A DNA stretch of 64,000 nt from Phycisphaerae bacterium RAS1 (GTDB lineage Bacteria; Planctomycetota; Phycisphaerae; UBA1845; Fen-1342): contig SMLU01000001.1 in NCBI GenBank assembly GCA_007859745.1, positions 1,240,001 through 1,304,000 on the forward strand. Direction: 5' to 3'. Under the pieces are notes generated by a model that worked only from the letters and a program-made list of their open reading frames with translations, was not told the origin of the DNA and did no database searches. Shown in pieces: positions 40,645-49,206 of the stretch. Position 1 is the first letter of the stretch; every line of letters starts with the position of its first letter. A program made the translations under genes and the position numbers.

Positions 40645-42033
40645 ATGAAAACGACCCTGATGTTCTCACTCACCATCGTGTGCCTCGCCGGCGTCGCCGG
40701 CTGCTGGCCGGAGAAACGCGTGAACTGGTCTCCCAACGGAAAGCGGGCGGCGGTGATCGCGGCCGACGGCCTCTACCTGTGCAATCCGGACGGGCAGCTT
40801 TCATCGCGGCTGGCCGAAAACGTGCGGCGCGTCGCGTGGACGCCCGACTCGCTGCAACTGATCGCCGTGCGGCAAGTGGCCGTGAACACCTGGGCGGAGG
40901 CGAGCCGCTTCTTTTCGGCGGAGCAGGGCGCGAGCATCGCGTCGGCCGCGGAGCTGCTATTCACGGAGGCGATGACGTACGACGGCGACTGGAAGGCGTT
41001 CCCGGCGCGCTCGCTGCACGACCTTTCACCGGGCGGGTCAACCGCGGCCCTGATCCACCTGCGCGAAGTGCACGGCCCGCAACTGGCCGGCAAGATCGGC
41101 AAGCAATGGGAAGACCTCGCGAACGCGGAGCTGAACGGATGGGTGCTGGAGGCGATCGCCATTCGCGAGCAGGGCGGGCCGACGCCGACCGAACTGGCCC
41201 GCAGCATGGATGAATACCTGTCGGTCAGCGTGGCGCCGGATGGACAGGCGCTGGCCCTCGTGCAGCCGAACGGCGAAGACGGCGCCAATCTGCTGGTGCT
41301 GGCGCTTGACGGCAGTGGGCGGGGTCCGGTCGTGGTGGCGCAGCGCGTGTCGGCCTATCCCGACTGGTCGGCGGACGGCCGGAGCATCGTCTACGCCACC
41401 ACACCGGTGCGCAAGGACAACACCATGGTCATGGGCAGTATCAGTCGCCGGACGGTCCGCGGTGACGACGGCGCACTTCTGAGCGAGATGCCGGCGGCGG
41501 AGGACCTGGCGGGCATCGCGTACATGGATGAGACGCGCGTGCGCTGCCTGCGCGACGGGCGGATCGTCTTCGCCTCCGTCGAGGTGTCGATTCCGTGCAC
41601 CAGCAAGGACCTGAACCCGCGCGGCTCGCTCTTTGCGATCGACCCGGAGCGGCAGGCGACCGTCTCGCGCCTGGTGCCGCGCGAGTCGGAAACGGCCCTG
41701 GGTGAGTACGTTCACCTGTTCGAGGTCAGCCCGGATGAGAAGCACATCTGCGTGCCCTTCGGCTCCGGACAGATTTCGGTGCTGACGCTGGCGACCGGCG
41801 ACGTGTGGCGAATTCCGGATAGGCCGATCGAGAACGACCAGCTTCGCTCGGCCCCCTGCTGGCGCGGCGACAACGAGCTGTGCTTCGCGACGCCGCCGGC
41901 GGAGGGCGACGAGACCAAGCGGGCGCAGATGGTTTTGTGCAAGCTGGATTTTGAGAAGCGGCAGGCGAGCATGCGGACGATCAGCAAGGACTGGGATGAG
42001 GCGAAGGTGAAGGAGTTCTTGTCGCCGAAGTGA
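40645..42033 (+). CDS. Beta-propeller-like lipoprotein
   Basis: The 462-residue product has a lipobox (LAGVAGC, Cys20) and a PD40-like first blade (RVNWSPNGKRAAVIAADG). Further blades follow with motifs ADGRSIVYAT, SPDEKHICVPFGSG and WRGDNELCFATP. It is probably a periplasmic binding or scaffold protein, and could be a target of the sigma/anti-sigma pair directly upstream. The ATG at 40645 is preceded by GGAG; an ATG four codons earlier is possible. Confidence 0.75.
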   Translation: MKTTLMFSLTIVCLAGVAGCWPEKRVNWSPNGKRAAVIAADGLYLCNPDGQLSSRLAENVRRVAWTPDSLQLIAVRQVAVNTWAEASRFFSAEQGASIASAAELLFTEAMTYDGDWKAFPARSLHDLSPGGSTAALIHLREVHGPQLAGKIGKQWEDLANAELNGWVLEAIAIREQGGPTPTELARSMDEYLSVSVAPDGQALALVQPNGEDGANLLVLALDGSGRGPVVVAQRVSAYPDWSADGRSIVYATTPVRKDNTMVMGSISRRTVRGDDGALLSEMPAAEDLAGIAYMDETRVRCLRDGRIVFASVEVSIPCTSKDLNPRGSLFAIDPERQATVSRLVPRESETALGEYVHLFEVSPDEKHICVPFGSGQISVLTLATGDVWRIPDRPIENDQLRSAPCWRGDNELCFATPPAEGDETKRAQMVLCKLDFEKRQASMRTISKDWDEAKVKEFLSPK

Positions 42034-42035
42034 GA

Positions 42036-42168
42036 CTGGAAGTAAGAAGTTAGAAGTTAGAAGTTGGAAGTTAGAAGTTGGAAGTCAGAAGTCAGAAGTG
42101 AAGACGCGGCCCAAAGCGCGCCCCACCTCTGACTTCTGACTTCTAACTTCTTACTTCCGACTTCTCCT
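42036..42168. repeat. GAAGTTAGAAGT direct/inverted repeat block
   Basis: Tandem GAAGTTAGAAGT units on the left are matched in reverse by TTCTGACTTCTAACTTC units on the right around a GC-rich centre. It could form a long hairpin just upstream of thiS. Confidence 0.85.
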
Positions 42169-42199
42169 TCCGTATAATCGCCTTGAAGGAGTCTCGGCG

Positions 42200-42400
42200 A
42201 TGCGGCTGATGGTGAACGGCGAGGAGAAAACGCTTCAAGACGTCCGCACCGTCGCCGATCTGCTGGCGCAGTTCGACTTGCCGCCGCAGCGCGTCGCCGT
42301 GGAGCTCAACCAGAACCTCGTCCGCCGGGCGAATTTCGAGCAGCAGGCGCTGAGCGAAGGCGACCAGCTCGAGATCGTCACGTTCGTAGGAGGCGGCTGA
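42200..42400 (+). CDS. thiS: Sulfur carrier protein ThiS
   Basis: This 66-residue ubiquitin-fold protein ends EIVTFVGGG, the Gly-Gly tail that is adenylated and thiocarboxylated to donate sulfur to the thiazole ring of thiamine. The N-terminal [12 protein letters not shown] strand is typical. The stop overlaps the thiG ATG (TGATG). Confidence 0.92.
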   Translation: MRLMVNGEEKTLQDVRTVADLLAQFDLPPQRVAVELNQNLVRRANFEQQALSEGDQLEIVTFVGGG

Positions 42401-43239
42401 TGCACGCCGCGCCGCTGAAGATAGCCGGTTTCGAATTCGAGTCGCGCCTCTTCGTCGGCACGGGCAAGTACCTGCGCGGCGGCGAGCCGGACTATGAGCT
42501 GATGCGCGCGGCGCTCGACGCCTCCGGTTGCCAGGTGGTGACCGTCGCCGTGCGGCGCGAGCGGCTGTACGACCCGCAGGGCCGCAGCCTGCTCGATTTT
42601 CTCGATCTGAAGCGCTACACGATCCTGCCCAACACCGCCGGCTGCTTCAGCGCCGACGACGCCATCCGCTCGGCCCGGCTCGGGCGTGAGCTGCTGGAGG
42701 GCATGAACAACCGCGGGGCGAAGTGGGTGAAGCTGGAGGTGCTGGGAGATCGCAAGACGCTCCTGCCCGATCCGATCGAGACGCTGCGGGCGTGCGAGAC
42801 GCTGCTGAAAGAGGGCTTCACCGTCCTGGCGTACTCGAACGACGATCCCATCCTGGCGCGGCGGCTCAAGGATGCGGGGGCGGCGAGCGTTATGCCGCTG
42901 GGCTCGCCAATCGGCAGCGGCCAGGGCATTCTGAATCCGAACAACATCCGCATCATTCTCGAGGATCTGAAATCCGGCGACGCGGAATACCCGGTGATTG
43001 TGGACGCGGGCGTCGGGACGGCATCGGACGTGACGATCGCCATGGAGCTGGGCGCCGACGGCGTGCTGCTCAATACCGGGATCGCCTCGGCCGGCGATCC
43101 GGTGCGGATGGCGCACGCGATGCGACTGGCGATCGAGGCCGGCTGGCTGGCGGCGCAGGCCGGGCGGATCCCACGGAAGCTGTATGCCAGCGCGTCGTCG
43201 CCGATGACCGATCGAATCGCTCCCGCCGCGGCGAAATAA
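42400..43239 (+). CDS. thiG: Thiazole synthase ThiG
   Basis: The 279-residue TIM barrel forms thiazole phosphate from DXP, dehydroglycine and ThiS-thiocarboxylate. It has the catalytic Lys segment [29 protein letters not shown], and the phosphate-binding [13 protein letters not shown] and [20 protein letters not shown]. Overlap with thiS shows coupling. No thiH or thiO gene adjoins, so the dehydroglycine source is encoded elsewhere. Confidence 0.95.
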   Translation: MHAAPLKIAGFEFESRLFVGTGKYLRGGEPDYELMRAALDASGCQVVTVAVRRERLYDPQGRSLLDFLDLKRYTILPNTAGCFSADDAIRSARLGRELLEGMNNRGAKWVKLEVLGDRKTLLPDPIETLRACETLLKEGFTVLAYSNDDPILARRLKDAGAASVMPLGSPIGSGQGILNPNNIRIILEDLKSGDAEYPVIVDAGVGTASDVTIAMELGADGVLLNTGIASAGDPVRMAHAMRLAIEAGWLAAQAGRIPRKLYASASSPMTDRIAPAAAK

Positions 43240-43243
43240 GATG

Positions 43244-43414
43244 AACCACAGAGGCGCAGAGGCACAGAGAATGCGGAGAATCGGGATCAAGGGACATCTG
43301 GGCGGATGGGGCGCGGGGCGCAGGCCGCGAGGCGCCGGAGATTTCCCGCGCCCCGCGCCCTGCGCCCCGTGCCCCTCGTCCTCGCTGCGCCTCTTCTCTG
43401 TGCCTCTGTGGTTC
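43244..43414. repeat. CACAGAGGCGCAGAGGCACA inverted repeat
   Basis: The left arm AACCACAGAGGCGCAGAGGC (43245 onwards) is complementary to the right arm ending CTCTGTGCCTCTGTGGTT (43395-43413). It lies downstream of thiG. Confidence 0.85.
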
Positions 43415-43441
43415 GTTTTCTTCCACCGGCTGGAGTAGTTC

Positions 43442-43954
43442 GTGCGGGCTGAATCGACATCGCCGATCGACCTTCCCGCCGGGCCGCCCTGCCCGGTGGA
43501 CCGCATGCCGCGCCGGCAGCGCAACCGCATCTGCATCTGGGTCATGACCGTCGGGGCCGCGAATTTCCTGCTCTACACGATCATCTACGCCGGCCTAGGC
43601 GGCGACGCACGAAACGGCTCGCGGCGGTTCATGCCCGCGGAGGACGGATCCACCCGGGCCGCCTATTTCCTGCGCGGCCATCACATACGCAGCCTGAGCG
43701 GAGAGGAGCGGCAGGTGAGCCGCGCGGTGTGGGTCTACAGCTACGCCCATTCGATCACGCTGCCGATCACGGCCAGCGCGATGATCATCAGTATGCTCGT
43801 CCTGGCGCGGCCTCACATCATCGCCACGATGCGCGACGGGTACATCAACGGCCAGACGTTCGTCACCATGTTCGGAACGATCGTGGTGGTGGTGACGCTG
43901 ATCGCCACCACGCTTTTCGCCTGGGATTTCGTGGCGCAGCTCAGCGCGCCGTAA
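43442..43954 (+). CDS. Membrane protein of unknown function
   Basis: The 170-residue product with a GTG start has three predicted helices (about residues 32-51, 96-120 and 138-162). No family is recognised. It is followed by the EVE protein after 12 bp, so the genes are probably cotranscribed. Confidence 0.6.
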   Translation: MRAESTSPIDLPAGPPCPVDRMPRRQRNRICIWVMTVGAANFLLYTIIYAGLGGDARNGSRRFMPAEDGSTRAAYFLRGHHIRSLSGEERQVSRAVWVYSYAHSITLPITASAMIISMLVLARPHIIATMRDGYINGQTFVTMFGTIVVVVTLIATTLFAWDFVAQLSAP

Positions 43955-43966
43955 CAGGGCCGACGC

Positions 43967-44377
43967 ATGCCGCACTGGTTGGTCAAGAGCGACCCCGACG
44001 AGTACTCAGCCGCCGACCTGGAGCGCGACGGCCGTACTGCGTGGACCGGCGTATCGAACGCGCTGGCGTGCAGGCACCTGCGCGAGATGCGCGCCGGCGA
44101 CCAGGTGCTGGTCTATCACACCGGTAAGGCCAAGGCGATTGTCGCGCGGGCGCGCGTCGAATCGCCGGCCGACGCCGCGGACGGCAAGCCCGGCGCCGTC
44201 GTCCTAGCTTTTGCCGGCTGGCTCACCGCACCCGTTTCGCTGGCAACCATCAAATCTGACGCCGCTTTCGCCGAATTGGCCATCGTGCGAATCGGCCGGC
44301 TCTCGGTCATGCCCGTTTCAACGCCGCAATGGAAGCGCATCCTGGCGCTTGGCAAGGCGGCGGCAAAATCGCCGTGA
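43967..44377 (+). CDS. EVE-domain protein
   Basis: The 136-residue PUA-like EVE protein starts with the hallmark MPHWLVKSDPDEYS, followed by WTGVSNALACRHLREM, GDQVLVYHTG and a C-terminal PQWKRILALG. EVE domains bind modified nucleobases in DNA or RNA. Its stop TGA is overlapped by the GTG of the next gene, suggesting coupled production. Confidence 0.88.
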   Translation: MPHWLVKSDPDEYSAADLERDGRTAWTGVSNALACRHLREMRAGDQVLVYHTGKAKAIVARARVESPADAADGKPGAVVLAFAGWLTAPVSLATIKSDAAFAELAIVRIGRLSVMPVSTPQWKRILALGKAAAKSP

Positions 44378-45183
44378 GCCTGCGGCCGCTTCTTCCGGGT
44401 CGATTTCTCGACGCGCGCCCGCAGAGCGCCGCCGAGGCCCTGCCGATCGCGGCCGCCGTCAACATCCCGGCCGACGAGTTGCCCCAGCGCACGCACGAAC
44501 TGCCGCCGCGCGAGCGGACCGTCGCGATCGCCGACACCGGGCCGGCGGCGGAAGCCGCGGCCTGGCTGCAATCGAACGGTCGGCGGGCGGAGCTGCGCAG
44601 CGACTGGAACTACGCCGGCAGCGTGGGCGAGCAGTGCGTTCGCCGGTTGTGGGAGCCGGCCGCTTTTCTGGCCGAGGTCGTCGCGCGGCTGGCGCCGGGA
44701 CGGGTGCTCGACCTGGCCTGCGGCAGCGGGCGCGACGCGGTTTTTCTGGCGGCCGGCGGCTGGTCGGTCAGCGCCGTCGATCGCCTGCCCGACGCGCTCG
44801 GACTGGCGCGCGATCTCGAAGATCGCTGCAAGGGGGCGATTGCCCGGCCCATTCAATGGGTCCGCGGTGATCTCGAAACGCCGGACATCGGCCTCCGCCC
44901 GCCGTTCGAGTTGAGCGGCGGATTCGATCTCATCGTGATCATCCGTTTCCTGCATCGCCCGCTGATGCGCCGTGTTGCGGACTGGCTGCGGCCCGGCGGC
45001 AGCGTCGTGTGCGAGACGTTCACCACGCTGCACCGCGCGCGGCACGGCAAGCCGGCCGGAACGGAGCATGTCCTGCGGCCAGGTGAGTTGCCGGCGCTTC
45101 TTGGGGGCTTGGAAATCACCCGATTTGACGAGGGATGGAGGGGCGAGATTCACACGGCGCGGGTGTGGGCGACGCGCTACTGA
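44374..45183 (+). CDS. Rhodanese-like and class I methyltransferase fusion
   Basis: The 269-residue product starts with GTG overlapping the EVE stop. Residues 1-90 look like a rhodanese domain (RFLDARPQSAAEALPIAAAVNI) whose active-site Cys is replaced (IADTGPAA), so it is probably inactive. Residues about 95-269 are an SAM methyltransferase: motif I VLDLACGSGRDAVFLA, motif II WSVSAVDRL, motif IV FDLIVIIRFLHR. The methyl acceptor is unknown. The pairing with an EVE protein may hint at modified-base chemistry. Confidence 0.75.
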   Translation: MSLRPLLPGRFLDARPQSAAEALPIAAAVNIPADELPQRTHELPPRERTVAIADTGPAAEAAAWLQSNGRRAELRSDWNYAGSVGEQCVRRLWEPAAFLAEVVARLAPGRVLDLACGSGRDAVFLAAGGWSVSAVDRLPDALGLARDLEDRCKGAIARPIQWVRGDLETPDIGLRPPFELSGGFDLIVIIRFLHRPLMRRVADWLRPGGSVVCETFTTLHRARHGKPAGTEHVLRPGELPALLGGLEITRFDEGWRGEIHTARVWATRY

Positions 45184-46178
45184 AGCGGGAGGGTCGAGGC
45201 GCGCGGAATGAGGGTCGGCGCGACGCGCGTCGTCTCGGGCGCGTCCAGGCGCGACTTGCTGACGCGCTGCAGAATGAGCGTGATCGCCCGCCGGCCGATT
45301 TCCACGGCCCCGTCGTCAATCGAGGTCAGCGGCGGCGTGACGGCCCGCGCCAGCGGCGTGTCGCCCTGGCCCAGCAGCGCGAAATCCTCGCCCACGTGCC
45401 GCCCGGCGCGGGCCGCCAGCGCCAGCAATTGCACCGCGAGCGAATCATCGGATGCGGCGACGGCGTCAACCGTGCGGAATTTCTCCACCAGCCGGTCGGC
45501 CTCGGCCGGCGACGGCGCCGCGCCCTTGAGCTCAAAGAGAACATCGTGCGGATTCACGCCGCGATCGCCGCAGGTCTCGCGAAACCCGGTCAGACGGTCG
45601 GCTGCGGCGGAGCCGGCGGGGGCGTGCACGTAAAGCGCGTGCTGCCGGTCCTTGGCAAAGAGATGCCGGCCAGCGAGGCGCCCGCTTTCAACGTGGTCGC
45701 TCAGCAGGATGTCACACTCGACGCCATCGACCTCGACGCACGAGACCAGCGGCTGGCGCTCGGCAATCTCGACCAGGGCCTTCCAGCCTTCGCTTGCGAG
45801 CCGTGCGGCGACGAGCACGCCGTCGTCGCGACGACCGGCGAGCGAGGCGATGTACTGCGCGGCGACGCCGTCATCGTGGCCGAGTTCGGCGACGTGAATG
45901 ACGTAGTTGTTGGCCTGCGCCTGGGCCAGGGCGCCGCGCAGCAGCGCCACGGCCGTGGGCGACTCCAAGTGGTCCAGCAGCACCATGACCGTGAAGGTGC
46001 GCCCGGTCGCAAGCGAGCGCGCGGCGTGGCTGCGGACGTAGTTCAGCTCGCGACAGGCCTGAATGACGCGGTCCTTGGTGGGCTGGCTGATGTCGGGGCG
46101 GTCGTTGAGGGCCCGCGACACGGTCCCGCGCGACAGGCCGGTTCGACGGCTGATGTCTTCGATGGTGACTTTGGCCAT
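45177..46178 (-). CDS. LacI-family transcriptional regulator
   Basis: The 333-residue protein starts MAKVTIEDISRRTGLSRGTV, the family helix-turn-helix and hinge, ending near SLATGRT. A periplasmic-binding-like effector domain follows (about 60-320). The position that often reads SxDD is conserved as AASDDSLA. The ligand is unknown. The 7-bp overlap with the convergent methyltransferase gene is at the 3' ends. No sugar operon adjoins. Confidence 0.88.
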   Translation of the reverse strand: MAKVTIEDISRRTGLSRGTVSRALNDRPDISQPTKDRVIQACRELNYVRSHAARSLATGRTFTVMVLLDHLESPTAVALLRGALAQAQANNYVIHVAELGHDDGVAAQYIASLAGRRDDGVLVAARLASEGWKALVEIAERQPLVSCVEVDGVECDILLSDHVESGRLAGRHLFAKDRQHALYVHAPAGSAAADRLTGFRETCGDRGVNPHDVLFELKGAAPSPAEADRLVEKFRTVDAVAASDDSLAVQLLALAARAGRHVGEDFALLGQGDTPLARAVTPPLTSIDDGAVEIGRRAITLILQRVSKSRLDAPETTRVAPTLIPRASTLPLQ

Positions 46179-46356
46179 CCGTGAGTTTCCATCGGCCAGG
46201 CAAGCCGCGCCCGAGGAAAGGACCGGGCGCGCCGAGAACTTCATCGCACCGCGCGCCCGGATTCTACCCCAATCGTGTGCAGGTTCAATGAACACCGCGT
46301 CAGGGCCGCGCGGTGCGTTACAACATGATGGGTAATCGAACGGGCGCGGGTGATAT

Positions 46357-46476
46357 TCGAACCCGCCGCGCCAAGCGGCGGGGTGAGCCCTCGGAGTCGG
46401 CGCGACGGCGCGCGCGGCACCGGTCAACGCGGCCTCGCAGGGTAGTCACCCCGCCGCTTGGCGCGGCGGGTTCGGA
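46357..46476. repeat. CCGAACCCGCCGCGCCAAGC-family repeat, copy 3
   Basis: Left arm ends at 46383, right arm spans 46449-46476. The arms are nearly perfect complements around 65 bp that differ from other copies. Confidence 0.85.
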
Positions 46477-46531
46477 CAAACGGCAAGCCACCCCGATGCC
46501 GACCGGTTACGACAGCGCTTGCTAATTTTTT

Positions 46532-46560
46532 TTGCCTCCGGCCCAAGTGTGTGTTAGATT
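46532..46560 (+). promoter_or_regulatory. Candidate promoter of the 46861 gene
   Basis: TTGCCT (46532-46537), a 17-nt spacer and TAGATT (46555-46560) lie just after an eight-T run. It would give a leader of about 290 nt. Confidence 0.4.
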
Positions 46561-46860
46561 CTCCTTATAGACCTTCACACCTGGAGGCGCAGCGAGTTTG
46601 CGGCAGCGCGGTAAAGGGGGGCTGACTGGTGTATACGAGCCGCCGTCGGGCTGATTGATCAGCGCGGTTTGATGCGCGCTGTCCGCGGCGGAGCTGGGTG
46701 CCGCTTCGCGCGGCATGTGGTGCGAGCTGCGCGCGGCTGTCCGAAAGGAGGCGCACATCACACTCACTTCCCCTCAGATTGCGGTGGAGTTTCACGTCAC
46801 ATCTGTCTGATTTCGTGAGAAGCGCCCGTCGAATCGGACGGACGCGTTGGAGAGATGCTC

Positions 46861-48072
46861 ATGTTGAAGAGAATCATCGCCCTTGCAGCGATTCTGTCGG
46901 TTTGCTGCCTCGTGGCAGGCGCCTCGGATCGCGTCACCGCCAACGAGAAGGGCAGCGTTCTGATCTTCCCCAAGATCGAGCTGCGCTGGATGCAGATCGA
47001 CAGCGAGTACAAGCTGGTTCAGGACACGTTCATTCACCTCACAAACGACTTCACCGATGCCGTTGACGTTCAACTGTTCTTCATGCTCGGCGACCCGCCG
47101 GCGGCAGGCGAGCCGGGCTGGATGCGCATGTCGAACGTGATCACGCTCCAGCCGGATGAGCCGGCTTTCTGGTCGGCGTCGACCGGGAACCCGAAGGGCG
47201 TCGCGCCCTTCACGTATCTGGATCCGGGCTCACCGCCCGGCCGGATTGACCCGGAGGGCTCCGGGCAGCGCGTGCTGCGCGGCTACATGATCGCGTTCGC
47301 GGTGAACAACGCCGGCGAGCAGATTCGCTGGAACCACATCGTCGGCACGACCAGCATCGTCAACTACCAGCATGGCGCCGTGTGGGAGTATGCCGCCTAC
47401 ACGTTCCAGGCGCTGATCGGCAGCAACGGCGCTGTCGTCGGCACGCCCGGAACGATCAACCTCGACGGCATCCAGTTCAGCAACGGCATGCACAAGCTGC
47501 TGCTGGATTTCCAGACCGCCGGCTCGCAGGGACTCTCCTGCCCCGAGCTGTGCGCGACCGTCGACACCGACCTGACGCTGGCCATGATCGACGTCGACCT
47601 GCGCTACGGCGGAGCTCAGCCTTACACGACCAAGCTCGAAGTGCAGGTCTGGAACGAGGAGGGAGTCGAGTTCTCCGGCCCCGCCCCGACCTTCACGCTC
47701 TGGAAGGAAGTGCTGCTCAGCGAGCTCGGCGGCGCGTTTGACAAAGGCTGCGTCGGAACCGACGGCGCCAAGGCTCGCATCGACGGCGTCGCCTTCCCGC
47801 AGCAGAGCGCCACCGCCCGCGCGTTTGTCGCGCTGGCCACCAAGGTCGTCACCTTCCAGGAAGCGCCGCCCGCCTACGGCATGGTTGGCCGCGTGATCCG
47901 CACGACCTTCGCCGGACGCAACACCATCGGCACCGGCGTCGAAGCGGCGCAGATCAAGTTTGACGTGCCGGACGAACCGGACGAGAGCAACGTCGACGGC
48001 CTGATCCCGGTCCCGCTGGGCGGCGCCCGGCCGGTGAAGCTCCCCTTCCAGGAGGGCGTTGACATTCGCTAG
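46861..48072 (+). CDS. Secreted protein of unknown function
   Basis: The roughly 403-residue product has a signal peptide (MLKRIIALAAILSVCCLVAG). The mature beta-rich body contains DTFIHLTNDFTDAVDVQLFF and GVAPFTYLDPGSPPGRIDPE. No domain is recognised. GGAGAG lies 6 nt upstream of the ATG at 46861, making it a better start than the ATG two codons earlier. The long structured leader suggests regulated expression. Confidence 0.7.
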   Translation: MLKRIIALAAILSVCCLVAGASDRVTANEKGSVLIFPKIELRWMQIDSEYKLVQDTFIHLTNDFTDAVDVQLFFMLGDPPAAGEPGWMRMSNVITLQPDEPAFWSASTGNPKGVAPFTYLDPGSPPGRIDPEGSGQRVLRGYMIAFAVNNAGEQIRWNHIVGTTSIVNYQHGAVWEYAAYTFQALIGSNGAVVGTPGTINLDGIQFSNGMHKLLLDFQTAGSQGLSCPELCATVDTDLTLAMIDVDLRYGGAQPYTTKLEVQVWNEEGVEFSGPAPTFTLWKEVLLSELGGAFDKGCVGTDGAKARIDGVAFPQQSATARAFVALATKVVTFQEAPPAYGMVGRVIRTTFAGRNTIGTGVEAAQIKFDVPDEPDESNVDGLIPVPLGGARPVKLPFQEGVDIR

Positions 48073-48161
48073 GAGCGCACGAGGACGCTGGTCGGCGCCA
48101 CGGCCGGCGCCAGGCAACGAGTCCACTTTTTTCGACGGCGGGAGCGCGGCTTGAACGTGGC

Positions 48162-48185
48162 GCGGCGCTCTCGCCGCACTTTTTT
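48162..48185 (+). terminator. Intrinsic terminator after the secreted protein gene
   Basis: A perfect 6-bp stem (GCGGCG, loop CTCT, CGCCGC at 48162-48177) is followed by AC and six Ts. It lies just before the next gene's GTG at 48199. Confidence 0.6.
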
Positions 48186-48198
48186 CCGGAGAGCTCCC

Positions 48199-49047
48199 GT
48201 GGGCAGGCACAGACGTCAAATTTCGCACGCGCTATTCGGAATGATGCTCGCGCTCTGGGGCGCGGCCGGAGGGTGTCGTACCACGCAGGCGGATCGCGGC
48301 GAGGCGCCGCCCACGCCGCCGGCCGCCTTTGCGGCTGACTGCGGCGATTTCCGCCTCGCCGTCGAGGCGGCCTGGAGCGCACGGATGCGCTCCGACTGGG
48401 CCGCGCTGTTCGCGTTTCTGGACCCCGACGTTCGCCGCGATGCAACGGCGGAAGAATACGCCGCGTGGGCGGAGCAGCGCGAGCCGTTCGTCGTGCATTC
48501 CTTTCTGATCGACAGCGTCGAGGTCAGCGACGGGCTGGGCTGGGCGTTCGTCACGTCGCGAACCACGCTGCGCCGGCTTCCGGCCGAACCAGTCGTGTCG
48601 CAGCGAGTGGAGAAATGGCGCTGCCGCGACGGCTGCTGGGCCCTGGTCCCGCCGGAACTGCTGGGTACGCTGCCGGCGCCGCCGTCGCAACGCGATCGCG
48701 CCGCCGAGCCGCGGCTGGCGGAGCGATTTCTGGCCGCGTGGAACGCGCGGCGCGTGCGCAGCGCCGACGCGCTGCGCGGCTTTCTCGATCCGGAGGACGA
48801 CGCCGCGGCTGCGGCCGAGCTGATCGCGATGCAGGACCGTCGGCTGGAGCACTTGCGCTGCGACGTGCTGTGGACCGAAGCCATCGGGCAGCGCGGGCGC
48901 GTCCGTGCCCGGCTGGTCGTGCAGGCCGCTGATCCGGCGATCAATGAAGGCAAACCGGCGACCACCGAGATGACCGAACGCTGGATTCGCCGCGGCGACG
49001 AGTGGTACTGCGACATCGTGAACCGCGATGAGAGCGCGCGGCGCTGA
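48199..49047 (+). CDS. Putative lipoprotein with NTF2-like segments
   Basis: The 282-residue product has a lipobox ending WGAAGGC. Two similar segments follow (CGDFRLAVEAAWSARMRSDW...FLDPDVRRD and LAERFLAAWNARRVRSADAL...FLDPEDD) that look like duplicated NTF2/SnoaL-type folds. GTG at 48199 follows GGAG; a TTG at 48151 is open but overlaps the terminator. Function unknown. Confidence 0.6.
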   Translation: MGRHRRQISHALFGMMLALWGAAGGCRTTQADRGEAPPTPPAAFAADCGDFRLAVEAAWSARMRSDWAALFAFLDPDVRRDATAEEYAAWAEQREPFVVHSFLIDSVEVSDGLGWAFVTSRTTLRRLPAEPVVSQRVEKWRCRDGCWALVPPELLGTLPAPPSQRDRAAEPRLAERFLAAWNARRVRSADALRGFLDPEDDAAAAAELIAMQDRRLEHLRCDVLWTEAIGQRGRVRARLVVQAADPAINEGKPATTEMTERWIRRGDEWYCDIVNRDESARR

Positions 49048-49122
49048 AACGCACGCCGCGCCGGAGCGCGGCGGCGGGAATCAGGACCGGGCTCCCCCTC
49101 TGAGTCGGGCCCCGTCCATAGC

Positions 49123-49191
49123 TGTGGGTGGGACGGGCGTCTCGCCCGTCCTTGCTCGACCCGGAACGGGCAAGATGCCCGTTCCACCCAC
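49123..49191. repeat. GACGGGC/GCCCGTC inverted repeat
   Basis: The outer ends GTGGGTGGGACGGGCG and ...GCCCGTTCCACCCAC pair, with inner hairpins GACGGGC-GTCTC-GCCCGTC and AACGGGC-AAGAT-GCCCGTT. It sits between convergent genes. Confidence 0.8.
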
Positions 49192-49206
49192 GGAGCATGC
49201 CGCACG

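Larger units (their letters stand above)
46179..46860. other. Long intergenic region and leader
   Basis: This 682-bp stretch carries the palindromic repeat at 46357-46476, a promoter at 46532-46560 and an approximately 290-nt 5' leader before the next gene. The leader is rich in short stems but contains no recognised riboswitch. Confidence 0.45.

Noticed and set aside
46351-46380. tRNA-like T-loop GGTTCGAAT on the minus strand
   Set aside because: It is the arm of the CCGAACCC repeat; no acceptor stem or anticodon arm could be built.
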